This document shows, one piece after another, positions 8,439-17,456 of a stretch of DNA of 64,000 bases. The DNA lies in assembly GCF_002006355.2 (NCBI RefSeq), contig NZ_CP096980.1, positions 3,348,001 through 3,412,000 of the forward strand, written 5' to 3'. The DNA is from Clostridium felsineum DSM 794. Its GTDB lineage: Bacteria; Bacillota; Clostridia; Clostridiales; Clostridiaceae. The notes under the pieces are model-generated. The model had not been told where the DNA came from and did not search any database. It saw only the letters and a program-made list of their open reading frames with translations. How positions within the stretch are numbered: the stretch's first letter is position 1; every line of letters starts with the position of its first letter. Position numbers and translations under genes: made by a program.

Positions 8439-9284
8439 CTAAAAATCAAAGTTTAAAATTCTATGCTTTGAAATAAAGCCAGCCTTTTCAAGTGCTTTTT
8501 TCGAAGCATAATTATAATACCAACAACCACAAATAGGCTCTAGTTTTTTATTGCAGGCTATTTGTCTTAATTTTGTTATAATATAAGTTCCAATTCCCCT
8601 ATTCCTATAATTTTTATTAACTATCATTCCAATATCATAATAATTTGTACTATGAAAAACTTTTTGTATTACACCTGCCCCCAGCAAAACTTCATTAGAA
8701 TATAATACAAAAATTTCTCCTTTTACAATTTGTTCTTCTAGCCTTTGGAAAAAATCATAATTGATATCATCTATTTTACTAACGTCTCTTAACTCAGCTT
8801 GTCTAAACTTTAATTTTTCAAAACCACTCAAAGATATTTCTGTATCATAAAAATCTCTAAATAAATATCCTGAACAACTTGCCTTTTTATGAAAGTCTAA
8901 ACACAGTGACATAAATAAAGAATCATAGGATTTACATTCTGCTGATGTAAAGTACCCATTTTCAATTATAGTTTTAAATATATACTGTGAGAATTTCAAA
9001 GCTTCTACGTCCAAATAAAATTCATAAATCACCTTGTCACTATTTACACAAAAGTATCCTTTTATTTTTGACTCTATTTCGATTATATAAACATCACATT
9101 TTTTAACTATTTGCTCAAGGTACTGTTCCTGTGCAAAGTGTAAAGATTTTATATATAACTCCCTTTCATTATATATTTCTTCTATAGAGTTTGCTTTTTT
9201 TATGTCTAAAGTCAAATTTATAGCCTCCCCCTGATTGTTTTTTCTTTTATAATATAATGAAATTTCACAATTGTCATTACACAT
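8439..9284 (-). CDS. GNAT family N-acetyltransferase, two-domain
   Basis: 281 residues. The C-terminal half (from about residue 155) is a GNAT domain: LKFRQAELRDVSKIDDI start, then GAGVIQKVFHSTNYYDIGMIVNKNYRNRGIGTYIITKLRQIA with the acetyl-CoA loop RNRGIG, and ending KKALEKAGFISKHRILNFDF. The N-terminal half looks like a second, decayed GNAT-like domain. It probably acetylates a small molecule; the substrate is unknown. Ends 9 bp from the convergent YciI-like gene. Confidence 0.75.
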   Translation of the reverse strand: MCNDNCEISLYYKRKNNQGEAINLTLDIKKANSIEEIYNERELYIKSLHFAQEQYLEQIVKKCDVYIIEIESKIKGYFCVNSDKVIYEFYLDVEALKFSQYIFKTIIENGYFTSAECKSYDSLFMSLCLDFHKKASCSGYLFRDFYDTEISLSGFEKLKFRQAELRDVSKIDDINYDFFQRLEEQIVKGEIFVLYSNEVLLGAGVIQKVFHSTNYYDIGMIVNKNYRNRGIGTYIITKLRQIACNKKLEPICGCWYYNYASKKALEKAGFISKHRILNFDF

Positions 9285-9321
9285 TTATGCCTACATGGAA
9301 GTGATTATCAAAAACTATCAA

Positions 9322-10008
9322 TTATAAAATAATTAATCTTATGCTGACAATTACAAGAAGTACCATTAATATTTTCATAGCTAATTTATTTATTTTATTT
9401 GCAAGCTTAAAACCTAACCATTCTGATGGTCCTATAGCTATCCCTATACCACATATAATAAACCCTACTCCTATTACTGCTGGAATTATGAAGCCTCCAA
9501 GCATTGATATACCAGTTATGCTTATCCATATTCCCATACATATGAAACCCATTGTTTCTCCTATGGAGTTACCACAATATATATGAAATGCTTTAAACAC
9601 TACTTCTATTGTTTCCTTCTTATCAGCACTTATATTCTTATTTGTATACTCTTTTGATAAACTATCTGCTAAGAATATCCACCTCATTAATCCCAAAACA
9701 TAAAAAATACCTGAAGCAATTCCAAATGCTGAGCCTACTATTAAGTAGGGAGTATCACTTCTGTTTAAAATTTCATAAAATATTGCCGACAATGGAATAA
9801 GCATTAGAGAACTTACAGCAAAACAAAGCCAAAAAAATTTCAATCTCACTCCTCCTTCATAGAATTTATCCAAAATAACATCAGTAGATGATCTTAATAT
9901 TTGAGGATAATTAAAAATTTTTGAAATACCTATTTGGCTAATTGTAAACCCCAAAGCAACCATAATAATAAAAACTCCTGAACACTTATAAAATGTAATT
10001 ATATTCAT
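9322..10008 (-). CDS. DUF4386-like integral membrane protein
   Basis: 228 residues with about six hydrophobic segments (near 10-30, 60-80, 88-110, 150-170, 172-195, 208-228). The segment FYEGGVRLKFFWLCFAVSSLMLIPLSAIFY and the later LGLMRWIFLADSLSKEY fit the DUF4386 family. Function is not known for the family. It follows a MarR gene by 50 bp, and its leader carries the same palindrome as the MarR promoter, so it is very likely in that regulon. Confidence 0.7.
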   Translation of the reverse strand: MNIITFYKCSGVFIIMVALGFTISQIGISKIFNYPQILRSSTDVILDKFYEGGVRLKFFWLCFAVSSLMLIPLSAIFYEILNRSDTPYLIVGSAFGIASGIFYVLGLMRWIFLADSLSKEYTNKNISADKKETIEVVFKAFHIYCGNSIGETMGFICMGIWISITGISMLGGFIIPAVIGVGFIICGIGIAIGPSEWLGFKLANKINKLAMKILMVLLVIVSIRLIIL

Positions 10009-10026
10009 AAGAACGCCTCCCTTAAT

Positions 10027-10045
10027 ATGTTTAGCTACTAAACAT
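10027..10045. promoter_or_regulatory. MarR operator in front of the DUF4386-like gene
   Basis: Palindrome ATGTTTAG-CTA-CTAAACAT, 19 bp. The same arms occur at 10528-10546 over the MarR promoter. The spacing leaves room for a promoter in the short gap between the two genes. Confidence 0.75.
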
Positions 10046-10058
10046 GCCTGTAAAAAAA

Positions 10059-10511
10059 TTATTTTTTATCTAAAAAGTTTTCTAATATATTAATAATTTC
10101 TAAAAATGATTCTAAATCCTTATTCTCTAGATGTTCTAATCTTTTGCCGATTTCAGAATACAGTTCTGTATGATAAGCTTTATGTCCTGTATATACTTCT
10201 TTCCCCTTTTCAGTAAGCTCCAAAGACACCTCATTTTCTTTACTAGATACTATTTCCTTTATTACCATATCCTTTTTTATAAGCTTATCTACCATCTGAG
10301 AAACAGCACCTTTAGTTATTCCCAAATACAATGCTAATTCAGTAACATTTATCTTATTATTTTTTCCTATAGCATCGATTGTATGTACTTCTGATCTGTA
10401 CATTAAATCTTTAGTACCATAATATCTTGGTTTTTTTTCTGATTTATTATATTTATTCATAACCTTTTCGAATTTGTGTATCATTACTTCCGTACTTAAT
10501 TTTTGAGACAT
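10059..10511 (-). CDS. MarR family transcriptional regulator
   Basis: 150 residues. The winged helix is recognisable: INVTELALYLGITKGAVSQMVDKLIKKDMVIKEIVSSKENEVSLELTEKGKEVYTGH, about residues 55-115, flanked by dimer helices. The ATG at 10511 has GGAGG at good spacing; a longer start at 10529 sits inside the operator. A textbook promoter and a 19-bp palindrome lie directly upstream, so it probably represses itself and the DUF4386-like gene downstream. Ligand unknown. Confidence 0.85.
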   Translation of the reverse strand: MSQKLSTEVMIHKFEKVMNKYNKSEKKPRYYGTKDLMYRSEVHTIDAIGKNNKINVTELALYLGITKGAVSQMVDKLIKKDMVIKEIVSSKENEVSLELTEKGKEVYTGHKAYHTELYSEIGKRLEHLENKDLESFLEIINILENFLDKK

Positions 10512-10527
10512 TTTATTATTCCTCCAC

Positions 10528-10576
10528 ATGTTTAGTTACTAAACATCATAATATACTCATTATAAGATTTTGTCAA
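10528..10576 (-). promoter_or_regulatory. MarR gene promoter with operator
   Basis: On the minus strand TTGACA (10571-10576), 17-nt spacer, TATTAT (10548-10553), then the palindrome ATGTTTAG-TTA-CTAAACAT (10528-10546) over the expected transcription start. Binding there would block initiation. Confidence 0.75.
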
Positions 10577-10613
10577 TAAAAAACATGTACTATTTATTTT
10601 TTATGTTAAAAAC

Positions 10614-10640
10614 TGTCGCACTAATTTTTTTAGTGCGACA
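10614..10640 (-). terminator. Terminator of the chemoreceptor gene
   Basis: Perfect 10-bp stem TGTCGCACTA / TAGTGCGACA with a 7-nt loop, followed by a T run on the minus strand. Confidence 0.85.
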
Positions 10641-10662
10641 CCTTACTATTTATAAAATACTA

Positions 10663-12753
10663 TCAAATTTTAAACTTTTTAACCATTTGATCTAACTTCT
10701 GTGAAAGTTCTTCTTGTTGTTGTGCTGCTAATGAAACTTTATCAACAACCTCTAAGGTTTCATCAATACTTTTCTTTATTACTTCTGCATTTTCTGATGA
10801 TTTTTGTGCTACATTTGCTGTATTTTGAACTGCTTCACTAACTTGATTTATTGTTGCTGAAAGTTCTTCCGACATAGCTGCTATATCTTCTGACATCTTA
10901 CTTACAAACTCTGAATCTTCATAATAAGAATCTCCCATATCGTTCATTGCCTTAAACTGTGGATCTACCTTTTCATTGATAAAGCTAAGTACATCTTTTC
11001 CACTATCTGATAACTTTTTAAATGCAGCTTGAATCTTTTCAACAGTATCTTGTATAGAAATAACAGCTTCTTGTGACTCTTCAGAAAGCTTTTTGATTTC
11101 TTCTGCAACAACTGAGAAACCTTTTCCATGAACTCCAGCTCTTGCAGCTTCTATAGATGCATTTAATGATAATAAATTAGTTTGATTTGATATGCTTAAT
11201 ATAGAATCTGCCATAATTTTAATTTCTCCAACTACTTTGCCTGCTTCTATGGCTTTTAATATTTCATTTCTTTTCTCTTCATATATCCTTTTGGTTTCAT
11301 TTACTGCAATCCTACCATCATTTTTAATCTTTATTGATTTTTCTTTTGAACTATTTGCATTATTACTGCTCTCCATAGATTTATCTGATAGTATGTTCAC
11401 GCTAGAATTAACTTCCTCAACAGATGCACTTATCTCTTCAGAAGACGCACTGGTTTCCATAATGTGATTTGACAATTCTTTAATTGCCTTATCAATATTT
11501 CCAGCTTTAGCTGACAATTCTTTCGTAGTAAAGGATAATTCATCACTCATTGAATTCATGTTTTGTGAATTTTTTAATATTTCCTTGATTATATAGACAA
11601 ATTGTTTTTTCATAGCATCAAAAGCCTTTGTAAGTTGTCCAATTTCATCTTTATATTTAAATAAATATTCGTAATCCTCATCGTCAGTTAAATCAAATTT
11701 AGATGCTTTTGACATAACACTGGTGATTTTTACTATTGGCTTTGAAATTATATTTCCAACACGTAAAGAAACAATGATAGCTAATATTATTCCTATAACA
11801 TTAAATAAACTTATTATTTTTATTAAATCATATGATTGTTTGAAAATTTCGCTTGTTGGTGCTGCTAATGCAAGTATCCATCCATTTGAAAGGTTTACAT
11901 AACTTAATTGTTTTGATTCTCCTCCTATTTTATAGTTTAAAAAGTTGACTTTAAATTTATTTTCACCTATTTGCTTTGATAAATTTTTTAGTGAACCACT
12001 ATCTATTTTTTTCAAATTATCTTTAATATTATATTTAGGATGACTTATAAAATTGTATTTATCATCAAGTAGAAATGAATATCCGTCATTATAAATTTTC
12101 GTTTCTTTAACTATGTTACCTATTTTTTTAAAATCAATATCCATACCAACTACGCCAATGGATTTTCCATCCTTGAATATAGGAACCACATAAGATGTCA
12201 TATATAAATTTATATTAGAATTTATATATGGATTCATCCATACAGGTTTCCCTCTATTTACAGCAGTATAATACCATCCAACATGATTAGTATCGCTTGG
12301 ATCATATTTACTGAAATCTGTAGGAATCTGTTTTGTAAATTTGCCCTTTTCATCTGTTTTTGAATAAAATATACCTGAAGTTGGTGGTGTGATTTTAGGA
12401 TTAAACCTTACATAAAAAGTCATTGCACCGTCTGTATTTTCCCCGAATTTTTTTGCCGTTTCCTCTATTTCGCTCTCATAATTTTCTAAATATTTAGGAT
12501 CACTTGTAAATTTATTTACATCATCTAATCTATCCTTAGCTATTGAAGCAAGTGTATTTACCGATATTTCTATTTCGGACATTTTTTCTTCAATTTCATC
12601 CCCCTCATTTTTACAGGTTATTTCCATCTTTTCTTTTGAATTAGATTTTGACATACTCGTTGAATTTAAGATACCTGCAACTCCTACAAATAGAGAAACT
12701 AAAATTGAAGTTAATACAATAGATAAAAATATCTTCGTTTTAATAGTTCTCAT
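10663..12753 (-). CDS. Methyl-accepting chemotaxis protein with dCache sensor
   Basis: 696 residues. First membrane segment at about 7-28; extracellular dCache-type sensor at about 35-300 (GWYYTAVNRGKPVWMNPYIN, VVPIFKDGKSIGVVGMDIDF); second membrane segment near 310-330; HAMP; then the long signalling helix pair, whose hairpin tip reads ISNQTNLLSLNASIEAARAGVHGKGFSVVAEEIKKL. It senses an extracellular ligand, perhaps a small organic molecule as in most Cache domains, and signals to CheA. Ribosome site AAGGGGG lies before the ATG, complementary to the CCCCC loop of the repeat-encoded RNA candidates. Monocistronic with its own terminator. Confidence 0.9.
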   Translation of the reverse strand: MRTIKTKIFLSIVLTSILVSLFVGVAGILNSTSMSKSNSKEKMEITCKNEGDEIEEKMSEIEISVNTLASIAKDRLDDVNKFTSDPKYLENYESEIEETAKKFGENTDGAMTFYVRFNPKITPPTSGIFYSKTDEKGKFTKQIPTDFSKYDPSDTNHVGWYYTAVNRGKPVWMNPYINSNINLYMTSYVVPIFKDGKSIGVVGMDIDFKKIGNIVKETKIYNDGYSFLLDDKYNFISHPKYNIKDNLKKIDSGSLKNLSKQIGENKFKVNFLNYKIGGESKQLSYVNLSNGWILALAAPTSEIFKQSYDLIKIISLFNVIGIILAIIVSLRVGNIISKPIVKITSVMSKASKFDLTDDEDYEYLFKYKDEIGQLTKAFDAMKKQFVYIIKEILKNSQNMNSMSDELSFTTKELSAKAGNIDKAIKELSNHIMETSASSEEISASVEEVNSSVNILSDKSMESSNNANSSKEKSIKIKNDGRIAVNETKRIYEEKRNEILKAIEAGKVVGEIKIMADSILSISNQTNLLSLNASIEAARAGVHGKGFSVVAEEIKKLSEESQEAVISIQDTVEKIQAAFKKLSDSGKDVLSFINEKVDPQFKAMNDMGDSYYEDSEFVSKMSEDIAAMSEELSATINQVSEAVQNTANVAQKSSENAEVIKKSIDETLEVVDKVSLAAQQQEELSQKLDQMVKKFKI

Positions 12754-12884
12754 ATGTGTTTTACCCCCTTTTATTTTTTGCTATATATATTATATACATA
12801 CATTATAGTATATTTTTATATTATAATGAATATTTTAACAAATAATATTTGATAAACTCCTCACATAATATTTAGGTTTCTAAA

Positions 12885-12925
12885 AAAAGCACACCCATGA
12901 ATCAAAACTTCACGAATGTGCTTTT
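12885..12925 (-). terminator. Terminator after the PC4-like gene
   Basis: Arms AAAAGCACA and TGTGCTTTT with a 23-nt loop; seven T follow on the minus strand. Confidence 0.6.
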
Positions 12926-12928
12926 ATG

Positions 12929-13150
12929 TTAAATATCCATTTTATTAAGTATATCTCTAAGTTCTTTTAACTCTTCTTTGCTTAATGTAATACCCTTTCC
13001 CATTTTTTCATGTTCAGGTGCCCAGTCTCTTAAATCGTATTTTGGTGTATTTTTATTCCAACTTATAAGGTTTATTTCCTTTTTCCAGCCTTTAGGTGAC
13101 TCTGCTAAAACACCTATGCTTTCTTTTATTTCAAATTTAATATCTGCCAC
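12929..13150 (-). CDS. PC4/YdbC-like ssDNA-binding protein
   Basis: 73 residues from a GTG at 13150. The start is fixed by AAGGAG nine bases upstream and by the family, whose members begin at this point; an in-frame TTG at 13213 would add 21 basic residues without a ribosome site. The sequence FEIKESIGVLAESPKGWKKE, then INLISWNKNTPKYDLRDWAP and MGKGITLSKEELKELRDIL match the Firmicutes YdbC family, related to the eukaryotic coactivator PC4, which binds single-stranded DNA or RNA. It lies 90 bp downstream of the PARG-type gene and may share its transcript. Confidence 0.85.
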   Translation of the reverse strand: MADIKFEIKESIGVLAESPKGWKKEINLISWNKNTPKYDLRDWAPEHEKMGKGITLSKEELKELRDILNKMDI

Positions 13151-13240
13151 TTTTTCCAATCTCCTTCTTAACCTTTTAATCCATTTAAAATTACTATTTT
13201 TTATTAAATACAAACCTGCCCTTAGCTGACCTTCTCCTCT

Positions 13241-14089
13241 TTATCTACCTATCAATATCTCATCTAATTCCTTCTGAAAAACATTTATCATTGTCATGCT
13301 TCTATCATATATAGCAAAAATTATTTTTATCTCTTGAGTATTCTTTATATTTTCTTTTAGTTTTTCTCTAAATATCCTTGCAACTTCTGTAGGAGCATTT
13401 CTAAAAACACCACAGCCAAATGCACCTAGCACAATAGCTTTAGGATTTTTGCTTAAAGCTAATTTTATTATGTTGTTAATTCTATTTTCCATAGCTTCTG
13501 TTATTTTCTCTTTACTAATTCCTCTCTGCCTTGCTACTCCAGCATTTACAGCAGGTGAGGTTATAAATGAACACTTAATAGGTGTTCTTAAAAACTTTCC
13601 ACTATCATCTCTAAAAATTGGTACCTCGGGTGAGTAGATCATCTTATCTGAATATAATGGAGTTTTTTGTTTCTTATGCCATTCATAAAACTCTTCTGTA
13701 TATTTTGTAAGACACGGATACATTGAAGATGCTCTAGCTATACTTTCCTCCTGTGCATTAGCACCTGAAATAAAACCTCCACCTGGATTTTTTGCTGAGG
13801 CAAAGTTAAGCGCAACTATATTTCCATTTATACCATTTCCCCTTAATTCTATTATTTCATTAATAGTAGAATTATTTACAACAGTAACTTCAACTTTGTC
13901 AAAGGAAAAATTCGATTTAATTTCTTTCTTATTTTTTAATTCATCAATAAATTCTGTACCCTCTATTGCTTTATCAGTAGCTGCTTTTATATCTATTTTT
14001 TCATTTGACTTATTAATATAATATCCATTATCAATTACACTCAAAGTCTTACTTGCTATATTTTTAAAGTTTTCTCTTTTATTTAACAT
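13241..14089 (-). CDS. Bacterial PARG-like poly(ADP-ribose) glycohydrolase (TIGR02452)
   Basis: 282 residues, macrodomain fold. The PARG signature is intact: NPGGGFISGANAQEE, with GGG at 103-105 and the catalytic Glu pair at 114-115; the N-terminal NFKNIASKTL and the FGCGVFRNAP loop are also typical of TIGR02452. Such enzymes cleave ADP-ribose chains from proteins, or ADP-ribose from other targets. It starts 6 bp after the DUF1848 gene, so the two are cotranscribed. A NADAR-domain gene lies 2.4 kb upstream. No ADP-ribosyltransferase toxin is visible in the window, so the source of the ADP-ribose marks is unknown. Confidence 0.9.
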   Translation of the reverse strand: MLNKRENFKNIASKTLSVIDNGYYINKSNEKIDIKAATDKAIEGTEFIDELKNKKEIKSNFSFDKVEVTVVNNSTINEIIELRGNGINGNIVALNFASAKNPGGGFISGANAQEESIARASSMYPCLTKYTEEFYEWHKKQKTPLYSDKMIYSPEVPIFRDDSGKFLRTPIKCSFITSPAVNAGVARQRGISKEKITEAMENRINNIIKLALSKNPKAIVLGAFGCGVFRNAPTEVARIFREKLKENIKNTQEIKIIFAIYDRSMTMINVFQKELDEILIGR

Positions 14090-14095
14090 TTATAT

Positions 14096-15052
14096 TCACC
14101 TTACATTATAATTTTTTTCAAATAAACTTAATTGTTTTTTGTCTTTAATTGATTTCATTTCGCGAACAATTATTTTTTCATCACCCTTTAAGTTATAGGC
14201 TAAAACTGGAGTTTTGGGATTATGGCTTAAAATATTATAGTTAACAAGCTTTTCATTAAAATTTGCATAACAATATAAGCAGTGATGTTTACAAGTATTG
14301 TATTGTCCAATATCCACACTCTTTACACATCCGCATAATTCTCTTTGATTATCATCTTTTTTCACGTCTATAGGAAAATCTATTATCTTTGAAATCAATT
14401 TCTTGTCTATACAACTTCCCTTTTTTATCCCATATTCAGATAAATCAATGCCTTCTGAGCAAGTTTCAATTATTATATTATGTCTACTTGCTATACTTTG
14501 CAGCTGTTTTGCCATTTCCCTCATGCTGTTTTCATCCATTTTATGTATGTTTAAACACTTAGTATTTTTCTCTGTTTTTTTGTACAAATCCAAAAAACTT
14601 ATTATACATTTATCTGTGTACTCCTCTAATTTAGCACAAAACTTTTCAAACCATATATAATGATATTCCTTAGTATATAAATCATTTAAAAATATAGGAT
14701 CATATCTCCATATGATTTTTTCCTTTCCAATCTTTTTTGAAAGCCTTCTAAATGTATCTATAATATCATTTTTCTTTCTGGTTCCTAGTTCAACCTCATT
14801 CCTATATGCAGTTATTGTAAATTGAAAATAATATTTAAATTTCTTTAACTTATCTAACCTTTTTAACATCGGTTCGGCGTCTTTAGTCCAAAATACAAAT
14901 AAGTCTACAGTTTCAGGGGTAAGTTCCACTTTACTTACTGTTTTTTTATTAAAAGGATTTATTACATATACAAAACCTTCTTTTAATCTATTAAAAAACC
15001 ACTCACTATAAAATGCAGGTATATCAGTTCTTCTACTTACACTTACTATCAT
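14096..15052 (-). CDS. DUF1848 family protein (radical-SAM-like Cys motif)
   Basis: 318 residues from the ATG at 15052, which has GGAGG 8 nt upstream. The N-terminus IVSVSRRTDIPAFYSEWFFNRLKEGFVYVINPFN and VDLFVFWTKDAEPM are hallmarks of DUF1848. Near the C-terminus CGCVKSVDIGQYNTCKHHCLYCYAN provides a Cys cluster that may bind Fe-S. The overall barrel-like look suggests a radical SAM relative with the cluster moved to the C-terminus; that is inference. Function unknown. It lies between an RNase H gene and the PARG-type gene in one likely operon. Confidence 0.8.
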   Translation of the reverse strand: MIVSVSRRTDIPAFYSEWFFNRLKEGFVYVINPFNKKTVSKVELTPETVDLFVFWTKDAEPMLKRLDKLKKFKYYFQFTITAYRNEVELGTRKKNDIIDTFRRLSKKIGKEKIIWRYDPIFLNDLYTKEYHYIWFEKFCAKLEEYTDKCIISFLDLYKKTEKNTKCLNIHKMDENSMREMAKQLQSIASRHNIIIETCSEGIDLSEYGIKKGSCIDKKLISKIIDFPIDVKKDDNQRELCGCVKSVDIGQYNTCKHHCLYCYANFNEKLVNYNILSHNPKTPVLAYNLKGDEKIIVREMKSIKDKKQLSLFEKNYNVR

Positions 15053-15085
15053 AAAATATACCTCCAAGCTCTCATATTTTTTATC

Positions 15086-15808
15086 CTAATACTCCAAAAT
15101 TGCTTTTTTAGCTGCTTCATCTGCTAAATCATTATATTTGCTTTCATAACTGTGGGCTTTAACTTTAACAAAATAAATATTTAATTCTTTGCTTATATCC
15201 TCTACAAATTTAACATATCCCTGGGTAAACTCGTTTTTAGCTTTCCATTCACCAGTTGCCCACAAACCTATATTCTTTAAATCATGATATATTGCTACAT
15301 TCTTTACACCAAACTCCTTAGCTTTAGTTAATGCAAGCTTTGTAGCTTCTAATTCACCTACTATATTCCACTGATCCCATATGTCTTCTCCAGCTGTTGA
15401 ATAAACTTTATAAGAATCATTTTCTTCTAAAACTATAACTCCTGAACCATATAGTTTTTTTAATTTATCATAGCTTCCATCTACAAAAGCTATGAATTCA
15501 TATTCTCCTTTTATTGTTTCTGGCTCTACAAAAGTTTTGGAACTTTTAACCTTTGCTTTACTTTTTATTGGGTTTATATCGCATCCACTCTTCACTGGTA
15601 CATTTTCATTAAATTTAGCGACTTCTTCATCCTTATTTATATCTAAGTTTATACATCCGTCTAAATAAATTTCTGCTTCTTCTCTCGTTACAAATCCTTT
15701 ATATTTTGCATTTGGGTATCCTGAAACATACTGCACGCACTCATCCCAAGTTTTAAATATTCCTGTTTTTCTGCCTACCCTTACTGCATAAAAATTTTTC
15801 TTTGCCAT
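15086..15808 (-). CDS. Ribonuclease H with N-terminal viroplasmin domain
   Basis: 240 residues. The N-terminal 45 residues (FYAVRVGRKTGIFKTWDECVQYVSGYPNAKYKGF) form a viroplasmin/HBD domain that binds RNA-DNA hybrids. The catalytic part starts near residue 105 with FVDGSY, then GELEA, YHDLKN and YNDLADEAAKKA, giving the Asp-Glu-Asp-Asp set of type 1 RNase H. It cuts RNA in hybrids during replication or repair. First gene of a likely operon with DUF1848, PARG-like and PC4-like genes, 33 bp from the next. Confidence 0.85.
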   Translation of the reverse strand: MAKKNFYAVRVGRKTGIFKTWDECVQYVSGYPNAKYKGFVTREEAEIYLDGCINLDINKDEEVAKFNENVPVKSGCDINPIKSKAKVKSSKTFVEPETIKGEYEFIAFVDGSYDKLKKLYGSGVIVLEENDSYKVYSTAGEDIWDQWNIVGELEATKLALTKAKEFGVKNVAIYHDLKNIGLWATGEWKAKNEFTQGYVKFVEDISKELNIYFVKVKAHSYESKYNDLADEAAKKAILEY

Positions 15809-15876
15809 TATGATTCTCCTTCTAAATTTATATGTATAGTTTACAATATCTCCACTTATAAATTCAATTATAACTT

Positions 15877-15917
15877 AAAACCACTTATTAAGCACTTTTT
15901 GCTTAATAAGTGGTTTT
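15877..15917. terminator. Long perfect hairpin, possible terminator
   Basis: An 18-bp perfect stem (AAAACCACTTATTAAGCA and its complement) with a 5-nt loop and TTTT at both ends. It may terminate readthrough towards the RNase H operon. Only short T runs follow. Confidence 0.5.
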
Positions 15918-16018
15918 AAATTATATTAATTGATTTCAAGCCAAATTTTTAATGTACTAGTTAGATATTTAAAAGTATTCTCAAGTGTAAAGATATCACT
16001 GTAAATGGCATTATCTAC

Positions 16019-16189
16019 TTAAAAATCAAGCTTAGTGCAGGATGCTATTATTTCTGGTACATCTCTTTAACCATATATAATCATTTTATTTGAACTATTA
16101 TTATCATTTAATGTAGGTGGTTTTTTCATCACATCAAACAGTTCTACATCAGAGGAATGGTCTGTTATATATTTTCTTACATTTTTCAT
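16019..16189 (-). pseudogene. Short decayed ORF with one internal stop
   Basis: A 57-codon minus-strand frame MKNVRKYITDHSSDVELFDVM, then KKPPTLNDNNSSNKMIIYG, a TAA, then RDVPEIIASCTKLDF and a terminal stop. The residues on both sides of the TAA look protein-like and in the same frame, so this looks like a gene or C-terminal fragment with one nonsense change. Family not recognised. The rest of the 650-bp gap (15809-16461) holds the hairpin at 15877 and repeat copy 1. Confidence 0.4.
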
Positions 16190-16290
16190 ATTTCTTATTG
16201 TACCTTTATATAGAAATTTTGTCAATTTATTTCATAAGTTTATCATTAATTAATTTCATTTCTCCCGTCAAAACATAATATTTACGAAAC

Positions 16291-16420
16291 AAAAACAGCC
16301 AGTAAGGGGGAACAAACTGGCTGCCTATATATTAAAATAACTTATCAACTACTATGTTTATATATTAATACCCTATTGTGACAATTAGGTTACAACAATG
16401 TGTGTATACTGTGTTAATTT
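16291..16420 (-). repeat. 130-bp dispersed element, copy 1 (candidate small RNA gene)
   Basis: One of three copies in the window. Read on the minus strand it has, in order: operator-like TGTAAC-N6-GTCACA (16377-16394), a possible promoter TTGTCA (16379-16384), 16-nt spacer, TATAAA (16357-16362), about 35 nt of A/T-rich sequence, and a terminator stem CAGCCAGT / ACTGGCTG with loop containing CCCCC and a T run. The predicted RNA is about 60 nt (roughly 16350 to 16291). It lies just downstream of the NADAR gene. The repeat is certain; transcription is inferred. Confidence 0.8.
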
Positions 16421-16461
16421 ACTCATATTTAAAGAAAATTATTTTAATTAACTCAGTTTTG

Positions 16462-17340
16462 TCATTTTATAGTTTTGTCCCTTAACAAATTCCAATTTAC
16501 CTTATCATAATTCTCACAAATTTTTCTTAGTTCATCTCTTACCTCCATTAATGCAAAGCCCAAAAGATTTTCTCCTCTCCACCTTTCAGTATTTTCTATA
16601 TCTTTATCACTAGATGACATCTTAATACCCCATATACCATCATAGGGACTTGCTTCTACTAAAACTTTGTCCTTTGTGCTTAATAAAAATTCTCTTAACT
16701 TATCATTTTGTAAAAATTTATGATAATTTCCCTTTAGAACAATTGAATATTTCACTTTATTCCAAGTGATCTCGTCAAAATTACGAACTTTTCTACCTAA
16801 TGCTTTTATGATTTGAGGCTCTTTGGACTTAATTATTTTCTCTTCTATTTCTTTATCATCAAATAATCGTGCCTTTTCTGCCATCATAAATTGTTCAGTG
16901 CAGCAATATGTATTAATACCTATTCTGAATTCTGACATCCACCATTGACTTAAACATGATCCTGTAATTTTTCCGTTCTTTGATGCTCTATGCCCCCAGA
17001 AAAATAAATACTCCATATTTTTATTATTTTTTATATTATTTCTATTATATAATGCCCTACCATTCTTTTGCCAAAACTTTATCCAATAGTTTTTATTATG
17101 AAAATAGTATTCTTCTCTCTCTACTTCTTCTTTGTAAAAGTATGTCCACTCTTTAGGCTCTGGAAACATCTCTTCATATTTCTTTTTTTCATCCCCTGTT
17201 AATGACTCCAGCCATTTATAAAACAAACATATGTAGTACTCTCCATACCCCATTCTCCATCCAATGCTTCCATTCTCTATTTCTGGATACATAAGCCAAG
17301 GTGGTGCCATAGGACTTGCTAAATTAAATTCATTATTCAT
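16462..17340 (-). CDS. NADAR domain protein (YbiA-like)
   Basis: 292 residues. Residues from about 110 form the NADAR domain: YLFFWGHRASKNGKITGSCLSQWW, CCTEQFMMAEKARLF, GRKVRNF, KYSIVLKGNYHKFLQNDKLREFLLSTKDKVLVEASPYDGIWGIKM and WRGENLLGFALMEVRDEL. NADAR proteins remove ADP-ribose from nucleic acid or act as N-glycosidases on modified riboflavin intermediates. The N-terminal 105 residues, rich in Trp and Tyr, are an extension seen in some members. AAGGAG precedes the ATG. It is flanked on both sides by copies of the 130-bp element and lies close to a PARG-type gene, which suggests a shared role in ADP-ribose turnover. Confidence 0.85.
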   Translation of the reverse strand: MNNEFNLASPMAPPWLMYPEIENGSIGWRMGYGEYYICLFYKWLESLTGDEKKKYEEMFPEPKEWTYFYKEEVEREEYYFHNKNYWIKFWQKNGRALYNRNNIKNNKNMEYLFFWGHRASKNGKITGSCLSQWWMSEFRIGINTYCCTEQFMMAEKARLFDDKEIEEKIIKSKEPQIIKALGRKVRNFDEITWNKVKYSIVLKGNYHKFLQNDKLREFLLSTKDKVLVEASPYDGIWGIKMSSSDKDIENTERWRGENLLGFALMEVRDELRKICENYDKVNWNLLRDKTIK

Positions 17341-17456
17341 TGCGATATCTCCTTAATTCACAAAAATGTGTGTACTGTTATTAAAAACTGAGCTATAAAT
17401 ACTTATGAAATAGTTTAATTAAAAGAATTATACCATAATCAATTAAATAAATTAAT

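Noticed and set aside
13151..13213. Longer start for the PC4/YdbC-like gene
   Set aside because: A TTG start adds 21 basic residues without a ribosome site. GTG at 13150 has AAGGAG at good spacing and matches family length.
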